DNA of 64,000 nt, from NCBI RefSeq assembly GCF_016518545.1, contig NZ_JACVTO010000003.1:279395-343394 (forward strand), given 5' to 3'. The position numbers were made by a program, and so were the translations under genes. The notes below the pieces were generated by a model. That model saw only the letters and a list, made by a program, of their open reading frames with translations, had not been told where the DNA came from and made no database searches. Every line of letters begins with the position of its first letter. Within the stretch, counting starts at the first letter, position 1. Below, piece after piece: positions 32,004 through 42,649 of the stretch. The DNA is from Pseudomonas sp. S30. Lineage in GTDB: Bacteria; Pseudomonadota; Gammaproteobacteria; Pseudomonadales; Pseudomonadaceae.

Positions 32004-32020
32004 TGCAATTGGATTGCCAA
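32004..32020 (-). promoter_or_regulatory. Sigma-54 promoter of hutU
   Basis: On the minus strand the sequence reads TTGGCAATCCAATTGCA: GG and GC are exactly ten bases apart, with TTGGCA and TTGC matching the -24/-12 consensus. hutU transcription in pseudomonads is known to need sigma-54 with CbrB or NtrC. Confidence 0.88.
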
Positions 32021-32235
32021 GTTTGCTCGTGCCTTGGAGCAGGCCACTGCGGAGTCGGGAAATCGCCCAGAGAAACCGGGGGTCTCGAGCCGATGAAACA
32101 TCGCGCGGGGATCAACGACCTCACGCGGCTGGTCGCCGAAAGCGCCCCTGAGTGGGGCATTCGGTAACAAGGCGCGCCAGAATCGGGCAAGCAATGGGTA
32201 ACTTTGGAAGGTGAAACGCGGTTGTCGCTCGAGGG

Positions 32236-32811
32236 TCAGGAACCGAGGGGGCTCAGTTCAATGATGCAGCAGGACCCGCTCGCCGCAACCTCGGTCAAGT
32301 GCGTCCCCTGGCTGACGTGCAGGCAGTCGTAGAGCCCCAGTTCAACCTCCTGGTGCCCGATCCGCACCGCCAGCCCGGCCTGGGCACTGAACACCAGGAT
32401 CGTCTCGGCAGTACTGAACAGCCGGGTATCCGCGACCTGCCACTGCAAGCGTGCCTGGTAACGGTCCGGCGCATAGATGAGGTTGAAGTCGCGAATAGGC
32501 CCAGCGGCCAACGTACACTCCACCTGGCTGTCACCAGCGAAGGCGAACGCGTCGAAGGGCTGCAACGCACGGCTCGGTACTTCGTCCACCGTCAGGCGCA
32601 TGCCTTCGCCTTGCAGCACGGTGATGATCCGCTGGTAACCGGCGAAACGGGAGAACCCACCGCTGGCGGCGATATCGGCGATCGACAGGCGCCAGCCGAA
32701 GCCGTCCAGACCCTCGCCGGCATCGCGGGTGATCTCTTCGGTGAAGCCGCCCCCGTTCTTCCAGGGCATGCGCGGATAGTCGCAGGCACGCAGCAGCTGG
32801 AGCTGGCTCAT
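32236..32811 (-). CDS. hutD: HutD family cupin protein
   Basis: A 191-residue cupin-fold protein of the HutD family. Characteristic pieces are YPRMPWKNGGGFTEEI near the N-terminus, FGWRLSIADI and RIITVLQGEGMRL. HutD is proposed to limit or buffer hut expression, perhaps by binding formylglutamate or urocanate; the mechanism is unsettled. The ATG at 32811 overlaps the hutC stop (ATGA). The longer frame upstream lies within hutC. Confidence 0.92.
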   Translation of the reverse strand: MSQLQLLRACDYPRMPWKNGGGFTEEITRDAGEGLDGFGWRLSIADIAASGGFSRFAGYQRIITVLQGEGMRLTVDEVPSRALQPFDAFAFAGDSQVECTLAAGPIRDFNLIYAPDRYQARLQWQVADTRLFSTAETILVFSAQAGLAVRIGHQEVELGLYDCLHVSQGTHLTEVAASGSCCIIELSPLGS

Positions 32812-33554
32812 TTCCCGAAGCGTCCTTCCAGGCGATGGCGCGAGCCCGGATGGATCAACCGCGCGGCCGTCACCGGCTGGCGGCCTGACCAGGTACGCCG
32901 GCGGATGAGCAGGCAAGGCTCACCCCGCTCGATCTGCAGCAACCGGCATTCGTCCGGCTCGGCGAGAATCGCCTCCACCACGTGCTCGCCCTCGGTCAGC
33001 GGCGCGACCTGGGACAGGTAGGCGTACGGCGTCTGGCGGGTGAAGTCCTGTTGCAGGTAGTCCGGCGCGATGGCCGCGTTGACGTAGCGGTCCTCGATCT
33101 GCACCGGCACGTCGTTCTCGTAATGCACGATCAGCGAATGGAACACCCGCTGCCCCTCGCGCATGTCCAGGGCCAGGGCACGCTCGGAACCTGCGGCCTG
33201 CTCTTCGAGCACGATCACCTGGCAGCGGTGGCGATGGCCGCGCGCGGCGATCTCGTCGGCGATGTTGTGCACCTCGAACAGCGCCGAGCGGGTCTTGGGC
33301 TCGGCGACGAAGGTGCCCACGCCCTGCATGCGCACCAGCAGGCCATCGGCGGTGAGTTCGCGCAGGGCGCGGTTGATGGTCATGCGGCTGAAGCCCAGCT
33401 GGCTGACCAGCTCGCTCTCGGAGGGCACCCGATGATGCGGTGGCCAGCTGCCGTTCTCGATCTGCTGGACGATCATCTGCTTGACCCGCGCATACAGCGG
33501 CGCCGGACCTTCGCCTATCTGGGCCACCAGCGCGGAGACGGGAGGTGTCGGCAC
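32808..33554 (-). CDS. hutC: Histidine utilisation repressor HutC
   Basis: GntR/HutC-family repressor released by urocanate. 248 residues: an N-terminal winged helix-turn-helix (PLYARVKQMIVQQIENGSW, then RMTINRALRELTADGLL) and a C-terminal UTRA effector domain (RVFHSLIVHYENDVPVQIEDRYVN). GTG at 33554 is chosen from homologue length; a weak AGGA lies nine bases upstream. It is divergent from hutF with a palindromic operator between them, so it probably controls itself and hutF. Confidence 0.94.
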   Translation of the reverse strand: MPTPPVSALVAQIGEGPAPLYARVKQMIVQQIENGSWPPHHRVPSESELVSQLGFSRMTINRALRELTADGLLVRMQGVGTFVAEPKTRSALFEVHNIADEIAARGHRHRCQVIVLEEQAAGSERALALDMREGQRVFHSLIVHYENDVPVQIEDRYVNAAIAPDYLQQDFTRQTPYAYLSQVAPLTEGEHVVEAILAEPDECRLLQIERGEPCLLIRRRTWSGRQPVTAARLIHPGSRHRLEGRFGK

Positions 33555-33620
33555 GGTCGTGCATCCTTGTGCTAAGTGATTGGCGGTAGCTTGCCGCAGT
33601 TTACCCGGCAGGCAAACGTC

Positions 33621-33636
33621 TGTATATGTATATACA
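33621..33636. promoter_or_regulatory. HutC-type operator between hutC and hutF
   Basis: TGTATATGTATATACA, which contains the perfect 10-bp palindrome TGTATATACA at 33627-33636. It matches the half-sites of the operator in front of hutU and lies in the 107-base divergent gap. Confidence 0.82.
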
Positions 33637-33661
33637 AATAACTCATCAGGGTGACCGACCG

Positions 33662-35026
33662 ATGTCCGCCTATTTTGCCGAGCGTGCCCTGCTGCCTTCG
33701 GGCTGGGCGAGTAACGTGCGCCTGCACCTGTCCGCCGACGGCTACATCGAGCGTGTTCAGGCCGACGCCAGTGCCGAGGGCGCCGAGCGGCTGGCAGGCC
33801 CATTGCTGCCGGGCATGCCCAACCTGCACTCGCACGCCTTCCAGCGCGCCATGGCCGGCCTTGCCGAAGTGGCCGGCGACCCCAACGACAGCTTCTGGAC
33901 CTGGCGCGACCTGATGTACCGCCTGGTCGGGCTGATCACCCCGGATCAGTTGCAGGTCATCGCTCGCCAGCTGTACATCGAGATGCTCAAGGCCGGCTAT
34001 ACCTCGGTGGCCGAGTTCCACTACGTGCACCACGACAGCGCCGGCAAGCCCTACGCCGACCGCACCGAACTGGCCCGGCAGATCAGCGCCGCCGCCAGCG
34101 CCAGCGGCATCGGCCTCACCCTGCTGCCGGTGCTGTACAGCCATTCCGGCTTCGGCGGCCAGGCGCCGAACCACGGCCAGCGGCGCTTCATCAATTCCAC
34201 CGAGCAGTACCTGCGCCTGCACCAGCAGCTCGCCCCGCTGCTCGCCGCCCAGCCCGCCCAGCACCTGGGCCTGTGCTTCCACTCCCTGCGCGCCGTCACC
34301 CCGCAGCAGATCAGCGAAGTGCTGGACGCCAGCGACCGCCACTGCCCGGTGCATATCCACATCGCCGAACAGCGCAAGGAAGTGGACGACTGCCTGGCCT
34401 GGAGCGGACGACGGCCATTGCAGTGGCTGTACCAGCATGTGCCGGTCGACTCACGCTGGTGCCTGGTTCATGCCACCCACGCCGAGGCCGACGAAGTGAG
34501 CGCCATGGCGCGCAGTGGTGCGGTGGCAGGGCTGTGCCTGACCACCGAGGCGAACCTGGGCGACGGCCTGTTCCCGGCGGTGGATTTTCTCGCCCAGGGC
34601 GGTCGACTGGGCATCGGCTCGGACAGCCACGTTTCGCTCAGCGTGGTGGAGGAACTGCGCTGGCTGGAGTATGGCCAGCGCCTGCGCGACCAGCGGCGCA
34701 ACCGCCTGTACCGCAGCGACCAGCCGCGGGTGGGGCCCACCCTGTTCGACGCTGCGCTGGCCGGCGGCGCCCAGGCGCTGGGGCAGGACATCGGCCAGCT
34801 GGCCGTGGGCAAACGGGCCGACTGGCTGGTGCTCGATGGCCAGGACCCGTACCTGGCCACCTCGCAGGGCGACGCCATTCTCAACCGCTGGCTGTTCGCC
34901 GGTAGCGACCGGCAGGTGCGCGACGTGATGGTCAAGGGTCGCTGGGTGGTCCGGCAGGGACGCCACGCGCTGGACGAACAGAGCGCGAAAGACTTCGCCC
35001 AGGTGCTGCGCGCACTGCTGGGCTGA
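33662..35026 (+). CDS. hutF: Formimidoylglutamate deiminase HutF
   Basis: Fourth step of the five-step histidine route: removes ammonia from N-formimidoyl-glutamate to give N-formylglutamate, the HutG substrate. 454 residues, amidohydrolase superfamily. Metal-site pieces are PNLHSHAFQRAMAG (His-x-His), HIHIAEQRKE, LVHATHAEADE and GIGSDSHVSLS. The ATG at 33662 gives MSAYFAERALLP. Presence of both HutF and HutG shows the Pseudomonas-type five-step pathway. Confidence 0.96.
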   Translation: MSAYFAERALLPSGWASNVRLHLSADGYIERVQADASAEGAERLAGPLLPGMPNLHSHAFQRAMAGLAEVAGDPNDSFWTWRDLMYRLVGLITPDQLQVIARQLYIEMLKAGYTSVAEFHYVHHDSAGKPYADRTELARQISAAASASGIGLTLLPVLYSHSGFGGQAPNHGQRRFINSTEQYLRLHQQLAPLLAAQPAQHLGLCFHSLRAVTPQQISEVLDASDRHCPVHIHIAEQRKEVDDCLAWSGRRPLQWLYQHVPVDSRWCLVHATHAEADEVSAMARSGAVAGLCLTTEANLGDGLFPAVDFLAQGGRLGIGSDSHVSLSVVEELRWLEYGQRLRDQRRNRLYRSDQPRVGPTLFDAALAGGAQALGQDIGQLAVGKRADWLVLDGQDPYLATSQGDAILNRWLFAGSDRQVRDVMVKGRWVVRQGRHALDEQSAKDFAQVLRALLG

Positions 35027-35089
35027 AACCGCGTCGCCGCCTAGGGCACATGGCTCGGCGGCAGCCCTGAAAGCCGCCGCCTTGCAGGC

Positions 35090-35662
35090 CTAGTGCCGGG
35101 TCACGATCTGCTTGTCAGACACCCGCCAGATCAGCCTACTGGTGTCGTAACCCTGCTGACGCGCCTTGGACAGCAGATGCTCACGCTGCCAGGCCGGCAG
35201 GTTCGGCGTGCGCGACAGGATCCACAGGTAGCGGCGGTTGGGGCTGCCGACGATCGCCGTGTTGTAGTGATCGTCCACATAGAGGATCCAGTAGTCGGCG
35301 CGGGTCAGGCCCGGTACCAGTCGCGAGAACCAGTTGTCGAACTCCACCCAGAGCTTGTCGGTGTGCCCCGGCTGCTCGATGCCGGCGCGACCCTCGGCGC
35401 GCAGCCACTCGTCGCCCTCGGTCCGGCAGCGATTGATCACGCCCAGGCTGCCGTCAGGCTTGAGGTGGTAATGCGCTTCGGACTGCGCACAGTCTTCCTG
35501 GAAGCGCATGGGCAGGCGCGCCAGCTCGAACCACTTGCCTTGGTAGCGCTTGAGATCGACGTTGCCCGCGGTCTTCGGCGCCAGCGGGTCTACCTGCGAG
35601 CTCGCGCAGCCGCCCAATGCCAGCGCCAGACCCAGCGCCAGCCACCACTGCCAGCGCTTCAT
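35090..35662 (-). CDS. blc: Outer-membrane lipocalin lipoprotein (Blc-type)
   Basis: A 190-residue bacterial lipocalin. The lipoprotein signal peptide ends LALGGCAS. The lipocalin motif is LKRYQGKWFELARLPMRFQ; a second conserved block is RADYWILYVDDHYNTAIVGSPNRRYLWILSR. Blc proteins bind lysophospholipids or fatty acids at the inner face of the outer membrane. The start overlaps the upstream small lipoprotein gene by four bases, so the two are co-expressed. Confidence 0.94.
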   Translation of the reverse strand: MKRWQWWLALGLALALGGCASSQVDPLAPKTAGNVDLKRYQGKWFELARLPMRFQEDCAQSEAHYHLKPDGSLGVINRCRTEGDEWLRAEGRAGIEQPGHTDKLWVEFDNWFSRLVPGLTRADYWILYVDDHYNTAIVGSPNRRYLWILSRTPNLPAWQREHLLSKARQQGYDTSRLIWRVSDKQIVTRH

Positions 35663-35913
35663 TTGAGACCCTGCCCGGAGTACATCAGGACCTTGTCGGC
35701 GGCGTACTGCACGCTGATGAAGCTGCTCTCGTCGCCCCAGGTGCAACTGCTCATGCCCAACGCCCCGGAACATTCCTTGGGCGAGCCGAGCAGTTGCTCG
35801 ACCTCGGCCTTGGTCATGCCGGCCTTGAGCCTGGCATAGTTTTCCTGGTTGATCTTGCTGCACGCGGTCAGCATGACCAGTACGGACAGCAGGGCGAGGG
35901 AACGCAATGACAT
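35659..35913 (-). CDS. Small BamE-like lipoprotein
   Basis: An 84-residue predicted lipoprotein. The signal peptide runs to VLMLTACS, with Cys as the lipidation site. The mature part (NYARLKAGMTKAEVEQLLGSPKEC) resembles the SmpA/OmlA (BamE-like) repeat, followed by CTWGDESSFISVQYAADKV. Its function is unknown. The ATG at 35913 has GGAGAG upstream. Paired with the lipocalin gene. Confidence 0.85.
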   Translation of the reverse strand: MSLRSLALLSVLVMLTACSKINQENYARLKAGMTKAEVEQLLGSPKECSGALGMSSCTWGDESSFISVQYAADKVLMYSGQGLK

Positions 35914-36116
35914 GAAGGGCTCTCCTGGAGATGAATGCAACAGGCGAGACGGCCTGCAGAGCCCTTAGAAGCGAAAATGCCTCCCTGGTTCCCTGTCCAC
36001 CCCGCTTTCGTATCAGACCGTTGGTCGGCACTCGCCCACGCGCGTACACCCCGCCTGGGCAGGGTGCCTGCGAATGCAATGACGGGGAGACAGGGGCCTG
36101 CGAGAGGCCCCGCAGC

Positions 36117-36713
36117 TCAGAACCGGGAGCCCGGCTCGAGCAGGAAGTCCATCTCTTCGCTGGTGCTGGGACGCCCGAGCACCAGGTTGCGATGGGGGAA
36201 GCGACCGAAGCGCTCGATCACTCGCTGATGCTGCTCGGCGTAGTCCAGGAACCCTTCGAACAATCGGCGGTTGGGCTCGGGCTGCTCGTCGAGCAGTGCA
36301 CGGAAGCGCTCCACGCACAGGTTCTGCCAGTCCAGCACCTCGGCGTGTTCGAGCACCAGCAGCACGAACACCCGCTGGATCGGCAGCAACTGGTAATCCC
36401 AGTCTTTCTGCAAGCCCTGCAGCGCCACCACCTGCGCCCGCCGGTCGCCATCGAAGGCACGCGGCGTGTCGCGGTGGATCATGCGCGGCAACTGGTCGAG
36501 CAGCAGCAGCAGGCCCAGCCAGCCCTGCGGGCTCTGCTGCCAGTCATCGAGCCCGCCGGCCAGGGCCTGCTCGACCAGATCGCCGAACAGCGCCTGGGCG
36601 TCGGCGTCCTGGTGCTTGCCGAACCACAGCGTGCTCTTCTCGTCAGCCACGGCCTGGGCGCCATGGCCCCAACCGAACCACCATTCCAGCAACGGCTGCC
36701 AAGGTGCGAGCAT
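36117..36713 (-). CDS. DUF924 family protein
   Basis: A 198-residue all-helical protein of unknown function. The family marks are LLEWWFG at the start, LLLLLDQLPRMIHRDTPRAF in the middle and HRNLVLGRPSTSEE near the end. It lies three bases downstream of fbp and is likely co-transcribed with it. Confidence 0.9.
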   Translation of the reverse strand: MLAPWQPLLEWWFGWGHGAQAVADEKSTLWFGKHQDADAQALFGDLVEQALAGGLDDWQQSPQGWLGLLLLLDQLPRMIHRDTPRAFDGDRRAQVVALQGLQKDWDYQLLPIQRVFVLLVLEHAEVLDWQNLCVERFRALLDEQPEPNRRLFEGFLDYAEQHQRVIERFGRFPHRNLVLGRPSTSEEMDFLLEPGSRF

Positions 36714-36716
36714 GGG

Positions 36717-37727
36717 TTACTCCTTGTGATAGGCGGTGACGCGCTCGACCTCTTGCTTCGAGCCGAGGATGACCGACACGCGCTGGTGCAGGCTCTCCGG
36801 CTTGATGTCGAGGATCCGCTCGTAGCCGTTGGTCGACGCACCACCGGCCTGTTCGATGATGAAGGACATCGGGTTGGCTTCGTACATCAGGCGCAGCTTG
36901 CCCGGTTTGCTCGGCTCGCGTGCGTCGCGCGGGTACATGAACAGGCCGCCGCGGGTGAGGATACGGTGCACGTCGGCCACCATCGAGGCGATCCAGCGCA
37001 TGTTGTAGTTCTTCTGCAGCGGGCCGGTCTCGCCTTCGAGCAACTCGCCCACGTAACGCTGCACCGGGGCTTCCCAGTGGCGCTGGTTGGACATGTTGAT
37101 GGCGAACTCGGCGGTGGTCTCGGGCACCTGGATGTTCTCGTGGGTGAGCACGAAGCTGCCCAGCTCGCGGTCCAGGGTGAAGCCCTTGACGCCGTTGCCC
37201 AGGGTGAGGATCAGCATGGTCTGCGGGCCATAGATGGCATAGCCGGCCGCGACCTGCTCGGTGCCCGGTTGCAGGAAGGCGTTCTCGTTCAGGGTCTCGT
37301 TCTGGCTCAGGTACTCGTTCGGGCAGCGCAGCACCGAGAAGATGGTGCCGACCGAAACGTTGACGTCGATGTTCGACGAGCCGTCCAGCGGGTCGAAGAC
37401 CAGCAGGTAGGCGCCCTTGGGATACCGGCCCGGGATCTGGTAGGCGTTGTCCATTTCCTCGGAGGCCATGCCGGCCAGGTGACCGCCCCACTCGTTGGCT
37501 TCGAGCAGGATGTCGTTGGAAATGACGTCGAGCTTCTTCTGCACTTCGCCTTGCACGTTCTCGGTGCCCATGCTGCCCAACACGCCGCCCAGGGCGCCTT
37601 TGGACACATGGTGGCTGATTTCCTTGCATGCGCGCGCCACCACTTCGATCAGGAAGCGCAGATCGGCAGGGGTGTTGTTGCTGCGGGTCTGCTCAATCAG
37701 ATAGCGACTCAGGGTAACGCGGGACAT
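36717..37727 (-). CDS. fbp: Fructose-1,6-bisphosphatase class 1
   Basis: Gluconeogenic phosphatase: fructose 1,6-bisphosphate to fructose 6-phosphate. 336 residues. Metal/substrate motif [20 protein letters not shown], with the conserved [13 protein letters not shown] and [13 protein letters not shown]. The ATG at 37727 gives [13 protein letters not shown]. In pseudomonads, which lack a complete Embden-Meyerhof pathway, it feeds the cyclic Entner-Doudoroff route. Confidence 0.96.
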   Translation of the reverse strand: MSRVTLSRYLIEQTRSNNTPADLRFLIEVVARACKEISHHVSKGALGGVLGSMGTENVQGEVQKKLDVISNDILLEANEWGGHLAGMASEEMDNAYQIPGRYPKGAYLLVFDPLDGSSNIDVNVSVGTIFSVLRCPNEYLSQNETLNENAFLQPGTEQVAAGYAIYGPQTMLILTLGNGVKGFTLDRELGSFVLTHENIQVPETTAEFAINMSNQRHWEAPVQRYVGELLEGETGPLQKNYNMRWIASMVADVHRILTRGGLFMYPRDAREPSKPGKLRLMYEANPMSFIIEQAGGASTNGYERILDIKPESLHQRVSVILGSKQEVERVTAYHKE

Positions 37728-37982
37728 GTATGGCTCCGAAAAGGAAGAGAGGAAAAACCCTCGCAGTTTACAGGGAGAGCCGCGCCCTAGCGAGCGTCGA
37801 GGCACGGCTGGGCAGTGAGACGACGAATACGCTCGGGAGTTCAGCGTTCGCCACCCACTTGCGCCCCGCCCGGCCGCGACCCTGCTGCGCCAGGGCCGCC
37901 TGCGCCGCGAAAGGGCTACACAGCGGCCCCCGCGGGCGCGGCCGTGCAACCCTGAGCGCTTAGGCCGTCAGGCCGACGGCGC
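37728..37982. other. Intergenic region between glgP and fbp
   Basis: A 255-base gap between two minus-strand genes. It should hold the fbp promoter. Nested inverted repeats near 37953-37986 (GAGCGC/GCGCTC and GCCGTC/GACGGC) reach into the glgP stop and may end that transcript, though no T-run follows. Nothing else is recognisable. Confidence 0.4.
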
Positions 37983-40433
<2,451 letters not shown>

Positions 40434-40552
40434 CGGGCATCCTCGGGCAGGTTGACGAATACAGAGGGAGAGTGATGAGACTAGACGCTCTGACACAGTG
40501 ATGTGCCCCACGGTTCGCAGTTTTCGTGCCGAGTCGGATGATCCGGCGAAAG

Positions 40553-40573
40553 GTTGTACATAATTTGTACAAC
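40553..40573. promoter_or_regulatory. Strong palindrome over the ykgJ-type promoter region
   Basis: Perfect 8-bp arms GTTGTACA and TGTACAAC separated by TAATT, in the divergent gap between glgP and the next gene. A TATGAT at 40579-40584 could be a -10 box, with the left arm at a -35 distance of 18 bases. A dimeric repressor site is the simplest reading; the regulator is unknown. Confidence 0.6.
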
Positions 40574-40618
40574 TCCGGTATGATCGCGCGCCCTCAGCCC
40601 CTCACCGTTGCCCTGAAG

Positions 40619-41023
40619 ATGAAACAGACCCTGATTGCCGCCGCCGAAGTCGACCGCCTGGAAACCTGGCAACGCTATGCCAGCCATATGTGCGGAGGCT
40701 GTCACTCCACCTGCTGCACGCTGCCGGTGGAGGTCAAGATCAAGGACCTGATCCGCATCGGTGTGGTGGACGAATTCGAGAAGGACGAACCACCGAAGAA
40801 CGTGGCCAAGCGCCTGCAGAAGGAAGGGATCATCGAGCGCTTCAACCAGAAGTCGGGCATCTTCACCCTCACGCGCATGAGCAACGACGACTGCATGTAC
40901 CTGGACCGCAAGAGCCGCCTGTGCACCATCTACGACAAGCGCCCGGACACCTGCCGCAACCATCCCAAGGTCGGACCGCGGCCGGGGTACTGTGCGTACA
41001 AGCCCAAGGTGGTTGGGCGTTGA
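40619..41023 (+). CDS. YkgJ family cysteine cluster protein
   Basis: A 134-residue protein of the zinc/iron-chelating YkgJ family. Cysteines fall in CGGCHSTCC (residues ~23-31), in DDCMYLD and in CTIYDKRPDTCRNHP, a pattern expected to bind a metal or Fe-S cluster. Function is unknown. ATG at 40619 (MKQTLIAAAEV) is preferred; an upstream ATG at 40580 overlaps the putative -10 box. Confidence 0.85.
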   Translation: MKQTLIAAAEVDRLETWQRYASHMCGGCHSTCCTLPVEVKIKDLIRIGVVDEFEKDEPPKNVAKRLQKEGIIERFNQKSGIFTLTRMSNDDCMYLDRKSRLCTIYDKRPDTCRNHPKVGPRPGYCAYKPKVVGR

Positions 41024-41107
41024 ACAAATAGCGAACAGCGTCGGCATATGTAACGCTGAAGAAACGCCCGCGGTCGCAAGACCCAGGGCGTTATGTTGAT
41101 ACTCGGC

Positions 41108-41656
41108 TCAAATAGTCCCGAAGAGCTCACGCCGATGACGTATAACGGTAATCAACAAGGGGACCGCGAACACCATCACCATGAGCGCTATTCCAAAAAG
41201 CCTGAACATGATAGATCCATTATTCCAGGCCACCACCTGCCGATAAAATCGGTCCTCATAAAGCACCTGCCCCTCCAAGGTCGTCAACCCACGCACCCTG
41301 CTACCCTCAGCTAAGCGTTCGACGACTAGCAGAACCTTTGAGTTGATCTGCAACCCAGAGCTTATGTATCGGTCATGGTACATATAGACAGGCTTTCCTT
41401 CTCGCCTCCCGTCCAGTTTGTACGAAACGCCAAAATGCACTAACGCGCGATTATGCTCCCAGCTATCCGGATAGCCCGCCACATGACCCTCGATCAGCTC
41501 AAGCCTCGAAAAGTCAGGTGCTGTGTAATGTTGCAAGCCACTCAGGTAGAGACCGCCGAATGCCACCAGGGTCACGATGACGATGCAGAGCAGCTTAATA
41601 CGCCTGATAGGAGGAGATGCCTTGAGCAGGCTAATGAACTCCGGTATTGAGGCCAT
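41108..41656 (-). CDS. Unrecognised two-helix membrane protein
   Basis: About 182 residues if it starts at the ATG at 41656; the start is uncertain because no strong ribosome site is present. Topology: a membrane helix near residues 20-40 (LLCIVIVTLVAFGGLYLSG), ~115 residues outside the cytoplasm, then a second helix near the C-terminus (FGIALMVMVFAVPLLITVI) and a basic tail. Base composition is clearly poorer in G+C than its flanks. It lies 50 bases downstream of another unrecognised gene on the same strand and may be its partner. Confidence 0.65.
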   Translation of the reverse strand: MASIPEFISLLKASPPIRRIKLLCIVIVTLVAFGGLYLSGLQHYTAPDFSRLELIEGHVAGYPDSWEHNRALVHFGVSYKLDGRREGKPVYMYHDRYISSGLQINSKVLLVVERLAEGSRVRGLTTLEGQVLYEDRFYRQVVAWNNGSIMFRLFGIALMVMVFAVPLLITVIRHRRELFGTI

Positions 41657-41706
41657 ACACACTCGCAAATCAACTTGGATTCGATTCCGGCATTCGAGCA
41701 CCGCCT

Positions 41707-42336
41707 TCAGTGATATTTATCAAGGCCGCCACTGAACCCTCCGGGATTGATTACCTGAACAGGGCCAATATCTATACTCCACCCAGGTGATTCAGGCAGT
41801 GGAAATACTATTGGCACATTTCCACTGCTACCGTTCTCAATGTAGCCTTCCCCACCCCCGCCTACCGAATGATAGAGCTGAAAGCTACCACCATCAATTT
41901 TGACTTCATTACTATCGGGATCCCACTGACTGACCGCAATTCTATCTACATAGACTGCACCGATGTCAGCCAGTGATGCAAGCCTCAAATCAAGAGCGAC
42001 CCAATAGTCTGGGCATGCTGCATCTGCATTCTCGGCAAAATGTTTCTGCCATACTGGAAAAATCAACGACTGATATAGTTTACCTGCCACCTCAGAGCTC
42101 ACTATATCCATTACGTTAGTGGCTATACCCAGAGCCGTAAAGCCCACAGCTACAGGTCCCCCACCCGCTAGAAAGGCGATACTTCCTACAACACCCGAGA
42201 TATTTCCTACCAAACTCAGTACGTCATCCTTTGCGAAAGTCTGATCAGTACGATATTGAGCCGTACTTTTCAGAAACACTGTGGTTGCCGCCAGTGTGTT
42301 CTGCGTCATCAATTCCGTTATCGATAATACAGACAT
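41707..42336 (-). CDS. Unrecognised protein with glycine-rich hydrophobic core
   Basis: About 209 residues from the ATG at 42336; the frame is open 16 codons further upstream. Residues ~40-85 are glycine-rich and hydrophobic (VGNISGVVGSIAFLAGGGPVA), as in membrane-inserting or pore-forming segments. The C-terminal part is soluble, acidic and glycine-rich (YHSVGGGGEGYIENGSSG). No signal peptide is evident. Low G+C and odd codon use suggest acquisition. A toxin-immunity relation with the adjacent membrane protein is possible but unproven. Confidence 0.6.
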   Translation of the reverse strand: MSVLSITELMTQNTLAATTVFLKSTAQYRTDQTFAKDDVLSLVGNISGVVGSIAFLAGGGPVAVGFTALGIATNVMDIVSSEVAGKLYQSLIFPVWQKHFAENADAACPDYWVALDLRLASLADIGAVYVDRIAVSQWDPDSNEVKIDGGSFQLYHSVGGGGEGYIENGSSGNVPIVFPLPESPGWSIDIGPVQVINPGGFSGGLDKYH

Positions 42337-42594
42337 CTCTGCATGCAATGACTCCCGACATATCTTTAACTCCAAAGCACCCAATGAGTATGAGCACGGG
42401 AGAGTAAAAGCTATTCAGTTGGTAGAGCACGGGGAAATCGATACCCACACGCTACAATTAATGCACATGCATCACTATCAAAGCGCCGTTACCTTGGGTA
42501 AACAGAAGCGCTAACACGCCCATGGGGGATTGGGCACTGACCATCAGACGGTACCCGCGAAGAGGCCAGCAAAGCGAATACAAATCCTGCAGGC
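42337..42594. other. Low-GC flank of the inserted gene pair
   Basis: About 260 bases between the unrecognised gene and the typA terminator. It contains TCAGTTGGTAGAGCA at 42415-42429, identical to a tRNA D-arm, but no tRNA fold is present around it. No gene is supported. Confidence 0.4.
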
Positions 42595-42634
42595 AAAAAA
42601 ACGCCCCCGGCCTTTCGACCGGGGGCGTTTTCAT
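42595..42634 (-). terminator. Rho-independent terminator of typA
   Basis: Ten-bp perfect stem (ACGCCCCCGG at 42601-42610 and CCGGGGGCGT at 42619-42628) with an 8-base loop, flanked on the minus strand by a run of seven T. It begins about 16 bases after the typA stop. Confidence 0.93.
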
Positions 42635-42649
42635 TCAGCCTGAGCTAAC

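Larger units (their letters stand above)
31879..32235 (-). promoter_or_regulatory. hutU control region
   Basis: A 357-base region between hutD and hutU. It holds the sigma-54 promoter and the HutC-type operator listed separately. The remaining ~215 bases upstream would be the place for enhancer (CbrB or NtrC) sites; I could not define one with certainty. Confidence 0.7.

Noticed and set aside
30274..32151. 625-codon open frame antisense to hutU
   Set aside because: hutU is certain on the other strand; the antisense product is rich in Val, His and Gln with no motif, a typical high-GC shadow frame.
42281..42514. 77-codon plus-strand frame in the low-GC flank
   Set aside because: It overlaps the start of the minus-strand gene and the tRNA-like stretch, and lacks a ribosome site.
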